The notes: generated by a model not told the origin, from the letters alone. A stretch of 8,680 nucleotides of DNA from Actinomycetes bacterium (GCA_021795095.1 JAJYPU010000074.1:1-8680); one strand, 5' to 3'. Positions 1 through 5,713 are shown, counted from the first letter of the stretch. Made by a program: numbers and translations.

Positions 1-338
1 GTCGCGAAGACCACCAGGAGGCACGAGACCACCAGGAGTGGCGCACCGCGCGTGTGGTCGCGCACGAAGGCGAACTCGATCATCCCCGCCGAGAGCACGT
101 AGGCGAGCAGCGCCCAGCGGAACACGCGAGTGAACGTGCGCCAGGCGAAGGCGCGCTGGCGCGCGAGCAGCGCCCACGCCGCGGCGAGCGCGAGCACCGA
201 GAGGACGAGCAGCGCCGTCGGCACCGCGAGGGGCGGTCGGCGCGGTGCGTAGGACGCCATCACGATCCCGCCCGCCACGACCAGCGCGAGGGCGGTCGTC
301 GCGAGCCAGGCGACGGGCGGGAAGGGCCGTTCGCTCAC
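1..338 (-). CDS. Multi-pass membrane protein, partial (3' end beyond window)
   Basis: The reading frame opens with GTG at 338-336 and stays open to the left edge (112 codons visible). It begins MSERPFPPVAWLATTALALV. Four hydrophobic segments are visible at about residues 9-31, 37-59, 72-92 and 98-112, the last one cut by the edge. Basic loops (APRRPP, ARQRAFAWR) separate the first three. The GTG overlaps the TGA of the upstream membrane gene in a GTGA arrangement, so the two are almost certainly cotranscribed and translationally coupled. I recognise no enzymatic motif or named family; a partner of the upstream membrane protein is the most that context allows. Near the edge the frame contains an exact 12-nt direct repeat (9-20 and 27-38) coding LLVV twice. 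Frame and overlap are seen directly; function is unknown. Confidence 0.72.
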   Translation of the reverse strand, partial: MSERPFPPVAWLATTALALVVAGGIVMASYAPRRPPLAVPTALLVLSVLALAAAWALLARQRAFAWRTFTRVFRWALLAYVLSAGMIEFAFVRDHTRGAPLLVVSCLLVVFA

Positions 339-928
339 TGTGAGCCCACCCGCGTCATGATCACGAGCGTCGCGACCTGCATCGCGCCCGTGACCCCGGC
401 GGTGTAGATGAAGCGCTTCATCAGCCGACCGATCCGCTCGGTGTCGGGCGCCGGCTTGTTCATCTCGAAGAGCACCGCGATGTTGGCGGGCTCGAGGATG
501 CCGAGCGCGATGACGGCCATCACGCCGACGACCACGAAGGAGACGATCAGCCACGCGTGGTTCACGCTCGACGGCGCGAGGTTCCCCATCTGCAGCGCCA
601 CCTGGAACCCGGCCGCGAGGGTCATCATCACCACCGTCGGCATGATGAGCACCATCTTGGGCATGAAGCGCGACGTGAACTCCACGCGCGCCGGCAACGA
701 GAGCCGCCCGATGATCGGCCCGAGGACCAGCCCGACGAAGAGGTCGATCGCGGTCCAGAGCCCGCCGCCGACGACGTGACAGAAGATGAGCGCCCAACGC
801 CAGTTGCCCGCGACCGCGGCCGCCGTGAACACGACGGCGAGCCCCACGACCGGCAGCCCGCGCAGCGGCACGACCTGGATGTGACGAGCGTCGAGCGGCG
901 CCTGGACACTTTGTGCCTCTTGGACCAC
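335..928 (-). CDS. Five-helix integral membrane protein, DUF2269/CopD-like appearance
   Basis: This 197-residue protein has five likely membrane helices, at about residues 24-41, 45-72, 90-113, 123-152 and 174-195. Helix 2 contains H-V-V-G-G-G-L-W, like the conserved His/Trp helix of the DUF2269/CopD group of membrane proteins, some of which may bind haem or copper. That family link is by eye and tentative. Loops are short; one reads PAPDTERIGRLMKRF. I chose GTG at 928 over the ATG at 949. A strong GAGGAGG lies just upstream of the GTG with a 4-nt gap, whereas the ATG overlaps a TACGAT -10-like box and would probably not be transcribed. The gene overlaps the following membrane gene by 4 nt. 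It is divergent from the double-VOC gene across about 190 bp. The substrate or ligand is unknown. Confidence 0.78.
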   Translation of the reverse strand: MVQEAQSVQAPLDARHIQVVPLRGLPVVGLAVVFTAAAVAGNWRWALIFCHVVGGGLWTAIDLFVGLVLGPIIGRLSLPARVEFTSRFMPKMVLIMPTVVMMTLAAGFQVALQMGNLAPSSVNHAWLIVSFVVVGVMAVIALGILEPANIAVLFEMNKPAPDTERIGRLMKRFIYTAGVTGAMQVATLVIMTRVGSQ

Positions 929-930
929 GT

Positions 931-937
931 GACCTCC
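931..937 (-). promoter_or_regulatory. Strong Shine-Dalgarno deciding the start at 928
   Basis: GAGGAGG on the minus strand is nearly a perfect anti-16S complement and ends a few bases before GTG at 928. It lies inside the frame of the longer ATG version, which is why the shorter protein is preferred. Confidence 0.6.
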
Positions 938-947
938 TCGCAGTGAC

Positions 948-953
948 ATCGTA
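948..953 (-). promoter_or_regulatory. -10-like box TACGAT for the membrane operon
   Basis: TACGAT on the minus strand lies 20 bp upstream of the GTG at 928. Its last bases form the ATG at 949, which argues against that ATG as a start. A TTGAAC hexamer at 975-980 (minus) looks like a -35 box, but the 21-bp spacer is too long for an ordinary sigma-70-type promoter. Confidence 0.35.
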
Positions 954-1013
954 GAAAAGTTGGTGGCGTGACCCGTTCAATGCGCGCGCGACGCGAAGAG
1001 TCCTCTCAGAAAG

Positions 1014-1047
1014 GCCGTGGTGCCCGTCGTCGGGCCTGGTCGACGGC
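1014..1047. other. Nested inverted repeat in a divergent intergenic region
   Basis: The inner hairpin GCCCG-TCGT-CGGGC (1022-1035) is perfect. It is flanked by GCCGT (1014-1018) and ACGGC (1043-1047), which can form an outer stem. The genes on both sides diverge, so a terminator is not expected here. An operator or a structured leader is possible, and chance in GC-rich DNA is also possible. Confidence 0.25.
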
Positions 1048-1103
1048 TGCGGGGCGACCGGGGTGAGCGCTCGCTGCCCCGGCACCGTTGCCGCGGGTTC
1101 CGC

Positions 1104-1109
1104 GATACT
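1104..1109 (+). promoter_or_regulatory. -10-like box GATACT, leaderless arrangement
   Basis: GATACT ends 6 nt before ATG at 1116 and there is no Shine-Dalgarno sequence. Transcription starting about 7 nt after the box would begin at the A of ATG. I see no clear -35 box. Confidence 0.5.
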
Positions 1110-1115
1110 GGGGCC

Positions 1116-1877
1116 ATGACGACGATCGACGAGCCGGTCGCGGGCACGCCCTGCTGGGTGGACGCCGCGACACCCACCCTCGAGGCGCACCGGGCCCTGC
1201 AACGCTTCCTCACCGACCTTTACGGCTGGTCGTGGCGTGACGGCGACGACGCGTCCAGTCATTACGCCACCGCGTCCCACGAGGGCTCGCCCGTGATGGG
1301 TCTCTTCGTCGACGAGACGGCACCGGCGCAACCGACGACCTACTTCGCGACGAGCGACAGCGCCGCGAGCGTGGCACGGGTGCGCGACCTCGGCGGCGAG
1401 GTCGCCTTCGGACCGGTCGAGGTCCCGGGACTTGGGTGGACGACGGTCGTCACTGACCCGGTCGGTGCTGCGCACGGTCTCTGGGAGCCCAAGTCCTTCA
1501 CGGGCTTCGGACGCATGTACGAGCCCGGCACGCCGGGGTGGTTCGACCACGTCTCACGCGACGCCGACCTCGCTGCGCGCTACTACGTGGGCCTCACGGG
1601 CCACTCGGTGATCGAGCCCGAACCGGGCATGCGGATCCTCCAGCACGACGGCGGGTGGTTCGCGAGCGTCACCCAGCCCCAGGTCGCCGAGACGATGCCG
1701 CGCTGGAACCCCGTCTTCGTCGTCGAGCAGCTCGCGCGTACGCTCGACGTCGTGCGCCGCCACGGCGGCCAGGTACTCGTCGAGGAGATGCCCGTACCGG
1801 GCAGCTCGATCAGCGTCTTCCGCGACCCGGTGGTCGGGTCGGTCATGACGGTGATGGCCGCCGGCGCGCCCGCCTGA
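1116..1877 (+). CDS. Tandem-domain VOC (glyoxalase/bleomycin-resistance fold) protein
   Basis: This 253-residue protein has two VOC modules, at about residues 8-118 and 124-250. Each ends with the typical strand turn: VVTDPVGAAHGLWEP in the first and VFRDPVVGSVMTVM in the second. The GTPCWVD opening and overall order match the actinobacterial TB27.3/CFP-30B (Rv0577-type) two-domain proteins, which are about 260 residues long. VOC proteins are metal-dependent enzymes or ligand binders. I cannot identify a convincing metal-ligand set here, so no substrate is proposed. An in-frame extension to 1017 is open, but its first 33 residues are Arg/Gly-rich and unlike coding sequence. ATG at 1116, 6 nt after a -10-like box, is preferred. 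The dehydrogenase gene follows 23 nt after the stop, so partial cotranscription is likely. It is probably cytoplasmic. Confidence 0.88.
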   Translation: MTTIDEPVAGTPCWVDAATPTLEAHRALQRFLTDLYGWSWRDGDDASSHYATASHEGSPVMGLFVDETAPAQPTTYFATSDSAASVARVRDLGGEVAFGPVEVPGLGWTTVVTDPVGAAHGLWEPKSFTGFGRMYEPGTPGWFDHVSRDADLAARYYVGLTGHSVIEPEPGMRILQHDGGWFASVTQPQVAETMPRWNPVFVVEQLARTLDVVRRHGGQVLVEEMPVPGSSISVFRDPVVGSVMTVMAAGAPA

Positions 1878-1887
1878 GCGGGCGTGC

Positions 1888-1893
1888 GAGAAT
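1888..1893 (+). promoter_or_regulatory. Weak -10-like box GAGAAT
   Basis: GAGAAT ends 7 nt before ATG at 1901 and lies in the 23-nt gap after the VOC stop codon. It lacks the initial T and is the weakest of the leaderless-type boxes, so readthrough from the VOC gene may matter more. Confidence 0.3.
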
Positions 1894-1900
1894 GGCGACC

Positions 1901-2986
1901 ATGACATCACGCCCCACCATCGTCGTCTGCGACGGCGACCAGACCGGTCAGGAACTACTCGACGAGGCCCTGCGGGTGATGACACCCGAACTGCTCGGGG
2001 TCGAGGTCGACTTCGAGCACTACGACCTCTCCCTCGCCCGGCGGCGCGCGACCAAGAACGACGTGGTGCGCGAGGCGGCCGCGGCCATGGTCACCCACGG
2101 ACTGGGCCTCAAGGCGGCGACGGTCACCCCGCCCGAGATCGGCGGCGTCGGGTCGCCCAACCGTCTGCTGCGCGAGGGGATCGACGGCTCGGTGATCGTG
2201 CGCACGGGACGTCGGATCCCCGGCGTCGCGCCGGTGGTGGCGACGAACCAGCCGATCATCGTCATCCGCATGGCCGTGGGCGACGCCTACGGCGCCGACG
2301 AAGGCCGCGACGGTGACGCCGGCGAGTTCGGCGAGGTGGCGTGGCGAACCGAACGGATCGAGCGTTCGAACTGCCGCTTCGTGGCCGAGTACTCCTTCCA
2401 GGCGGCCGAGCAACTCGACGGCGTCGTCTACGGCGGACCCAAGTGGACGGTCTCACCCACCTACGAGGGGATGTTGAAAGAGGAGATGGACGCCGCGGCG
2501 GCGCGCCACCCTCACGTGCGCTACCGACCGACGCTGATCGACGCCACCTACGCCGGGCTGCTCACCGACGTCCACGAGCGGACCCTCGTAATCCCGTCGC
2601 TCAACCGCGACGGCGACTGCTTGAGCGACATGGTGCTCGCGATGTTCGGCTCGATCGCCGGGGCCGAGTCGGTCCTGATGTCCCTCGACGAGAGCCTGCA
2701 CCCGCGCGTAGCCATGGCCGAGGCGCCCCACGGCACCGCCCCGACCCTCGAAGGCAAGAACGTCGCCAACCCGATGGCGATGCTGCTCGCCGAGGCGGCC
2801 CTGCTCGACCAGGCGGCGACCCACCTGGACGAGCCCGTCTTCCACCTCGCCGGTCAGCGCCTGCGCACGGCGACCCTCGACGGGGCGGCTGACGGCGTGC
2901 GCACCTTCGACCTGGGCGGCGAGGCGACCACCAGCGAGGTCGTCGACGACGTCATCGCCCGGTTGCGCCACCCGCGCGTCGACTGA
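1901..2986 (+). CDS. Isocitrate/isopropylmalate dehydrogenase-family oxidative decarboxylase (type II IDH-like, mixed features)
   Basis: This 361-residue enzyme is probably a cytoplasmic Mg-dependent NAD(P) beta-decarboxylating dehydrogenase. The residues that bind isocitrate in IDHs can be matched: S85, N87, R91, R101, R123, Y130 and catalytic K181. The metal-binding aspartates match D214, D239 and D243 (in N-R-D-G-D-C-L-S-D). The stretches KAATVTPPE (71-79), SPN (85-87), R-M-A-V-G-D-A-Y (123-130) and PKWT (180-183) follow type II, eukaryote-like NADP-IDH, not the type I R-E-N-T-E-G-x-Y form. The C-terminal loop EAPHGTAPTLEGKNVANP (274-291), however, is type I/IPMDH-like. T282-L283 match neither the NADP-type (K-Y or R-H) nor the usual NAD-type (D-I) pair, so the cofactor is open. 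It is shorter than type II IDHs, which run to about 400 residues. ATG at 1892 (9 nt earlier, in frame) is an alternative start. Isocitrate is the inferred substrate; a related 2-hydroxy-3-carboxy acid is possible. Confidence 0.88.
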   Translation: MTSRPTIVVCDGDQTGQELLDEALRVMTPELLGVEVDFEHYDLSLARRRATKNDVVREAAAAMVTHGLGLKAATVTPPEIGGVGSPNRLLREGIDGSVIVRTGRRIPGVAPVVATNQPIIVIRMAVGDAYGADEGRDGDAGEFGEVAWRTERIERSNCRFVAEYSFQAAEQLDGVVYGGPKWTVSPTYEGMLKEEMDAAAARHPHVRYRPTLIDATYAGLLTDVHERTLVIPSLNRDGDCLSDMVLAMFGSIAGAESVLMSLDESLHPRVAMAEAPHGTAPTLEGKNVANPMAMLLAEAALLDQAATHLDEPVFHLAGQRLRTATLDGAADGVRTFDLGGEATTSEVVDDVIARLRHPRVD

Positions 2987-2995
2987 CCGAGCGGA

Positions 2996-3015
2996 CCGTC
3001 CCGCGAGGCGGGCGG
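2996..3015. terminator. Bulged GC hairpin after the dehydrogenase gene
   Basis: CCG-t-CCCGC-gag-GCGGG-CGG forms an 8-bp stem with one bulged T, 10 nt after the dehydrogenase stop. There is no T-run. The -10-like box of the next gene starts at the base after the hairpin, so it may act as a weak terminator or as an operator. Confidence 0.35.
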
Positions 3016-3021
3016 TAGAGT
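3016..3021 (+). promoter_or_regulatory. -10-like box TAGAGT for the DUF302-methyltransferase pair
   Basis: TAGAGT lies 22 bp before GTG at 3044. A start about 7 nt downstream would give a leader of roughly 16 nt that holds the AGGAGG Shine-Dalgarno (about 3034-3039). No good -35 box is visible. Confidence 0.4.
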
Positions 3022-3043
3022 CCGCGTAGAAGCAGGAGGACCC

Positions 3044-3421
3044 GTGGACCAGTTGACCGTAACCCTGCAGCAACCCATGGCCGAGGTCGAGACGGCTGTT
3101 CGCGCCGCGCTTAGCGACCAAGGCTTCGGCATTCTCGCCGAGATCGATGTCGCCGAGATACTCGCGACCAAGCTCGGCGTGCACCGAGCGCCACTCAAGA
3201 TCTTGGGTGCGTGTAACCCCGTGCTCGCCAACCAGGCCCTCGACGTCAGCCTCGACGTGGCACTCTCGTTGCCGTGCAACGTCGTGCTGCACGCGATCGA
3301 CGACGACACCACCACGGTCACGATCGCCGACCCGGCCGTGATGATGCCCGGCGACGACTTCCGCGAGCTCGTCGAAGACGCCCGCACACGTCTCGGCGCG
3401 GCGCTCGCCAGCCTGCTCTAA
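3044..3421 (+). CDS. DUF302 domain protein
   Basis: This 125-residue cytoplasmic protein is a single DUF302 domain over nearly its whole length. Visible family signatures are GFGILAEIDV (27-36), ILGACNP (53-59) with C57, LPCNVV (76-81) with C78, and ADPAVMM (95-101). The two cysteines in GACNP and LPCNV recur in many members; whether they bind metal or do redox chemistry is not established. Start: GTG at 3044 with AGGAGG 4 nt upstream, the clearest ribosome binding site on the plus strand here. The methyltransferase begins 16 nt after the stop, so the two form an operon. DUF302 proteins often occur near redox or sulfur genes, but the molecular role is unknown. The family call is secure; the function is not. 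Confidence 0.9.
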   Translation: MDQLTVTLQQPMAEVETAVRAALSDQGFGILAEIDVAEILATKLGVHRAPLKILGACNPVLANQALDVSLDVALSLPCNVVLHAIDDDTTTVTIADPAVMMPGDDFRELVEDARTRLGAALASLL

Positions 3422-3437
3422 CGAGGACGGTCGCAGC

Positions 3438-4058
3438 GTGTCCTGGTACGCCGAGCGGGTAGTGCCGCACGTGGTGAACTTCGTCTGCTCGACCCGCGGG
3501 GTCTCGCGCTGGCGACGCATCGCCGTCGAGGGACTGCGCGGGACGGTCGTCGAGATCGGCTTCGGGTCCGGGCTCAACGTCCCCTTCTACCCGTCCGCGG
3601 TGACGCGCGTCTACGCCGTCGAGCCCCGTGACGCCGCCTGGCGCCTGGCCCAACGAGCGATCGATGCGTCGCCGATCGCCGTCACCCGGGTGGGTCTGGA
3701 CGGTCAACACTTGCCGCTCGCGGATGCGTCGTGTGACGCGGCGCTCAGCACGTTCACGTTGTGCACCGTGCCCGACGCCGCGCTCGTCGCGCGTGAGCTC
3801 TGGCGCGTCTTGAAGCCGGGCGCCACCTTGCACGTCCTCGAGCACGGGCTGGCCCCCGACGAGCGGGTCGCGACCTGGCAGCGGCGCCTCGACCCGCTCG
3901 AGCGCCTCGTCGCCGACGGCTGTCACCTCTCGCGCAACCCCGTGGCCGTGCTCGAGGGCGCCGGCTTCACGGTCACAACGCTCGCCCAGCGCTACGAGAC
4001 CGGACCCAAGCCCTGGAGCTACTTCACGGTGGCGCTCGCCGAGAAGCGACTGGACTGA
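3438..4058 (+). CDS. Class I SAM-dependent methyltransferase, METTL7-like
   Basis: This 206-residue protein has a Rossmann-type methyltransferase fold. Motif I is V-E-I-G-F-G-S-G (38-45), the ribose-binding acidic residue is E62 in AVEPRD, and the post-motif region LPLADASCDAALSTFTLC lies at 92-109. The segment HVLEHGLAPDERVATWQRRLDP, with G-C-H-L-S-R (161-166) and LEGAGF (172-177), is characteristic of the METTL7/UbiE-like group (vertebrate METTL7 enzymes methylate thiols). The bacterial substrate is unknown. The N-terminus (WYAERVVPHVVNFVCS) resembles the amphipathic lead of these proteins and could contact membrane. Start is GTG at 3438, 16 nt after DUF302, with a weak GAGGACGG upstream, so translational coupling is likely. 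A small-molecule thiol, lipid or quinone substrate is more likely than protein or RNA; this is inference from the family. Confidence 0.88.
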   Translation: MSWYAERVVPHVVNFVCSTRGVSRWRRIAVEGLRGTVVEIGFGSGLNVPFYPSAVTRVYAVEPRDAAWRLAQRAIDASPIAVTRVGLDGQHLPLADASCDAALSTFTLCTVPDAALVARELWRVLKPGATLHVLEHGLAPDERVATWQRRLDPLERLVADGCHLSRNPVAVLEGAGFTVTTLAQRYETGPKPWSYFTVALAEKRLD

Positions 4059-4125
4059 ACGACGGGCCCCGGAGGGAACCTACGACGCGACGGCGGCTGC
4101 GAACACGAGCGGCCACCTCGTTTCG

Positions 4126-4539
4126 TCATCGCCCGGGACCGGACTCGGTTGGCGGTGCCGCCCTTCCCGTCTCTTGGATCCGCAGTGCCGCCACCAGCAG
4201 ACAGACCGGCACCGGGGCGACGAACGGACCGATCGTGAGCATCCCGAGCAGTGTGAACACCCCGAGCACGCCGATGACCAGCCACGTCACGACGCCGACG
4301 CCGCGTCGCGCGTGACGATGGCGAACCACGATGCTCGAGATGGCGACCAGGGCACCGACGAGTGGGACGGCGACGATGGCGACGACCTTGCCACCATTGA
4401 CCTGGACCAAGGTCTGCGAGACGCTGCCGTTGTAGGCCGAGACCGTGAAGGCCGCCACCAGCAGCGCCGCGCCCAGCACGACCGAGGCCGTCAACCACCC
4501 GCGTGTCCAGGTGTCTAACGCGGTCGATGGCGCACGCAC
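4126..4539 (-). CDS. Small four-helix membrane protein of unknown function
   Basis: This 137-residue protein has hydrophobic segments at about residues 14-35, 52-72, 81-104 and 106-120. The basic loop RHRHARR (73-79) is probably cytoplasmic, and the polar, Pro-rich C-terminal tail ends TESGPGR. I recognise no family. Start is GTG at 4539, reading MRAPSTALDTW. A TAGGGT -10-like box ends 6 nt upstream and there is no Shine-Dalgarno sequence, so the message is probably leaderless. It is convergent with the methyltransferase (67-bp gap, no convincing terminator) and divergent from the VTT-like membrane gene (109-bp gap). The opposite strand also has an open frame here, but that translation is rich in Asp/His/Arg and looks like a shadow. 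Confidence 0.75.
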   Translation of the reverse strand: MRAPSTALDTWTRGWLTASVVLGAALLVAAFTVSAYNGSVSQTLVQVNGGKVVAIVAVPLVGALVAISSIVVRHRHARRGVGVVTWLVIGVLGVFTLLGMLTIGPFVAPVPVCLLVAALRIQETGRAAPPTESGPGR

Positions 4540-4545
4540 GTCATC

Positions 4546-4551
4546 ACCCTA
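4546..4551 (-). promoter_or_regulatory. -10-like box TAGGGT, leaderless arrangement
   Basis: TAGGGT on the minus strand ends 6 nt before GTG at 4539. The same hexamer precedes the SHOCT gene, where it sits farther upstream with a Shine-Dalgarno sequence in between. Confidence 0.5.
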
Positions 4552-4636
4552 GCCACGGCGCCACAGTGGGTTCGGCTCGCTCGGTCACCGTGGCGACACA
4601 CCGGGCCAGTGGTTCTCGAGAGCGGTGCGACTGTGG

Positions 4637-4642
4637 TCAAAT
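4637..4642 (+). promoter_or_regulatory. -10-like box TCAAAT, leaderless arrangement
   Basis: TCAAAT ends 6 nt before GTG at 4649, with no Shine-Dalgarno. Its position supports GTG 4649 over the upstream in-frame GTG at 4625, which would place the box inside the coding region. Confidence 0.42.
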
Positions 4643-4648
4643 CGAGTC

Positions 4649-5209
4649 GTGCAGCTCATAGTGGTCGCGGCCCTGGTGTTCGTGATCAACCTCCTGCCGG
4701 CCTTCGGGCCGCCCACCTGGTCGGTGCTCGTCTACGCGCGGCTGCGCTGGCACCTCGAACCGGTCGCCCTCGTGCTGGTCGGCGCGGGAGCGGCCACCGT
4801 CGGTCGCTACGTGTTGGCCTCGGGAGCACGGGCCGTGCGCGGCCGCTTCTCCGCGCGCTACCGGACCAACCTCGCCAACCTCGCTGACCGGCTGCGCGGA
4901 CGCAGCGCCAGCCTGTGGTCGCTCGCCATCCTCTTCGTGGTCTCGCCGCTGCCCTCGGCCCAACTCTTCGTCGCCGCGGGCCTGCTCGAACTGCGCCTGG
5001 TCGTGCTCGGCGCGTCCTTCTTCGTCGGCCGGCTCGTCACGTACTCGCTCTACGTGGGCACCGCCGTCGCCGTGGACCGCCAACTCGGCTCGCTGCTCAC
5101 GGACGTCTGGGGAAAGCCCTGGTGGATCGCTCTGCAACTCGCCCTGGTCCTGGCCATCTCGCTGCTACCGCTGCTGCCCTGGGGTGCACAGCGCTCGGGG
5201 CGCCACTGA
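4649..5209 (+). CDS. VTT/DedA-like (SNARE-associated) membrane protein
   Basis: This 186-residue integral membrane protein starts MQLIVVAALVFVINLLPAFG at GTG 4649. Hydrophobic stretches lie at about residues 2-20, 33-52, 86-113, 117-137 and 157-178. The pattern N-L-L-P-A-F-G-P-P-T-W (14-24), a Gly-rich helix ending G-R-Y (49-51), a basic cytoplasmic loop (about 60-83) and SPLPSAQLFVAAGL (94-107) resemble the VTT domain of DedA-family proteins. Those proteins are implicated in lipid scrambling and membrane homeostasis. The match is by eye and the protein is shorter than classic DedA members. An 8-residue longer form from GTG 4625 is possible. It stands alone on the plus strand, convergent with the secreted protein gene; the two stop codons lie in one inverted repeat. 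Confidence 0.75.
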   Translation: MQLIVVAALVFVINLLPAFGPPTWSVLVYARLRWHLEPVALVLVGAGAATVGRYVLASGARAVRGRFSARYRTNLANLADRLRGRSASLWSLAILFVVSPLPSAQLFVAAGLLELRLVVLGASFFVGRLVTYSLYVGTAVAVDRQLGSLLTDVWGKPWWIALQLALVLAISLLPLLPWGAQRSGRH

Positions 5210-5228
5210 CAGCTTTCAGTTGTCGCCC
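5198..5228. terminator. Shared inverted repeat between convergent genes (candidate bidirectional terminator)
   Basis: The structure is GGGCG-cc-ACTGA-cagctt-TCAGT-tgt-CGCCC, two 5-bp stems separated by a small internal loop. ACTGA contains the TGA stop of the VTT-like gene and TCAGT contains the TGA of the secreted-protein gene read on the other strand. It lacks a T-run, as many actinobacterial terminators do. Confidence 0.5.
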
Positions 5229-5623
5229 GTCGCGGGCGCCTCGGTCACGGTCGTCACCGACCGGTCGGGGCTGTGCTTGCCGAGCGGCGACTGGTCGAGC
5301 AATTCGACCTCCACCTCGCGAAGCCGGGTGGCCATCACGATCGCCAACCGGTACTGGTTGCGAGCGTCGATCTGGTCGGCGGAGGTCCTGGCGCGGGCCA
5401 TCCGGACGCGGAGCGTCTTCGTGGCGTCCGCGACCGACCGGGCGAACGCGGCGTCGATGGCCGCCATTGCGCCGCGATAGGTCTGCGCGTGATGGGCCAA
5501 CCGGGTTACCGGGGGCGTCGCGGGTCGGCGGGTGGCGGGTAGTCCACGGGCGAGTGCCGGCGTCGACAACGCGAGTGAGGCGATCACCACCGTCACCCCG
5601 ACCGACCTGCGTACCACGTTCAC
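5216..5623 (-). CDS. Small secreted helical protein (signal peptide), candidate target of the adjacent two-component system
   Basis: This 135-residue precursor has a classic signal peptide: MNVVRR n-region, hydrophobic core about 7-20, and a TPALA cleavage site after residue 25. The mature part has a Pro-rich linker (28-39), then a long amphipathic, charge-rich helical region (about 42-112) that could form a coiled coil, and a polar Thr-rich tail. There are no cysteines and no recognised domain. GTG at 5623 is preferred over TTG at 5641 because GGAGG lies 5 nt before it and the n-region then fits a signal peptide. The -10-like TACGCT lies upstream, and a tandem direct repeat resembling an OmpR/PhoP site covers the -35 position. 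The gene is divergent from the response regulator. Export is well supported; function, perhaps envelope stress or adaptor-like, is a guess. Confidence 0.75.
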   Translation of the reverse strand: MNVVRRSVGVTVVIASLALSTPALARGLPATRRPATPPVTRLAHHAQTYRGAMAAIDAAFARSVADATKTLRVRMARARTSADQIDARNQYRLAIVMATRLREVEVELLDQSPLGKHSPDRSVTTVTEAPATGDN

Positions 5624-5643
5624 GTCCACCTCCAACGACAATC

Positions 5644-5649
5644 AGCGTA
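5644..5649 (-). promoter_or_regulatory. -10-like box TACGCT for the secreted protein gene
   Basis: TACGCT on the minus strand lies 20 bp before GTG 5623 and leaves room for the GGAGG Shine-Dalgarno. It is identical to the -10-like box of the divergent response-regulator gene. No -35 consensus is present at the right distance; the direct repeat at 5659-5676 occupies that place, which fits activator-dependent transcription. Confidence 0.48.
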
Positions 5650-5658
5650 CCCAGCAAT

Positions 5659-5676
5659 CTTGTGAGGACGTTGTGA
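5659..5676 (-). promoter_or_regulatory. Tandem direct repeat, candidate OmpR/PhoP-family operator
   Basis: Read on the minus strand the site is TCACAAC-GTCC-TCACAAG: two 7-mers sharing TCACAA, 11 bp apart start to start, about one helical turn. OmpR-family dimers bind head-to-tail repeats of this geometry, and the reported M. tuberculosis PhoP box is TCACAGC-N4-TCACAGC. The site begins 9 bp upstream of the -10-like box at 5644-5649, as expected for a class II activator. A weaker half-site, TCACGA (minus, 5691-5696), lies toward the regulator promoter. Confidence 0.55.
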
Positions 5677-5713
5677 TTCGAGTCGGTCTTTCGTGAGACG
5701 TCCGTCGAACCGG

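Noticed and set aside
9..38. Exact 12-nt direct repeat GACCACCAGGAG, copies 18 nt apart
   Set aside because: It is in frame inside the partial membrane protein and codes LLVV twice in a hydrophobic helix; it most likely reflects codon bias or a small local duplication.
1017..1115. 33-residue N-terminal extension of the double VOC protein
   Set aside because: The extension is Arg/Gly-rich, overlaps the nested inverted repeat and the -10-like box, and the family begins with a GTPxWVD segment close to the ATG at 1116.
2453..3577. Minus-strand frame of 374 codons opposite the dehydrogenase and DUF302 genes
   Set aside because: It runs antisense through two recognisable genes and their intergenic promoter, with no domain and no start signal.
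4059..4125. Possible terminator between the convergent methyltransferase and membrane genes
   Set aside because: Only a short GGGCCC palindrome is visible; no stem-loop of useful length could be drawn for either strand.
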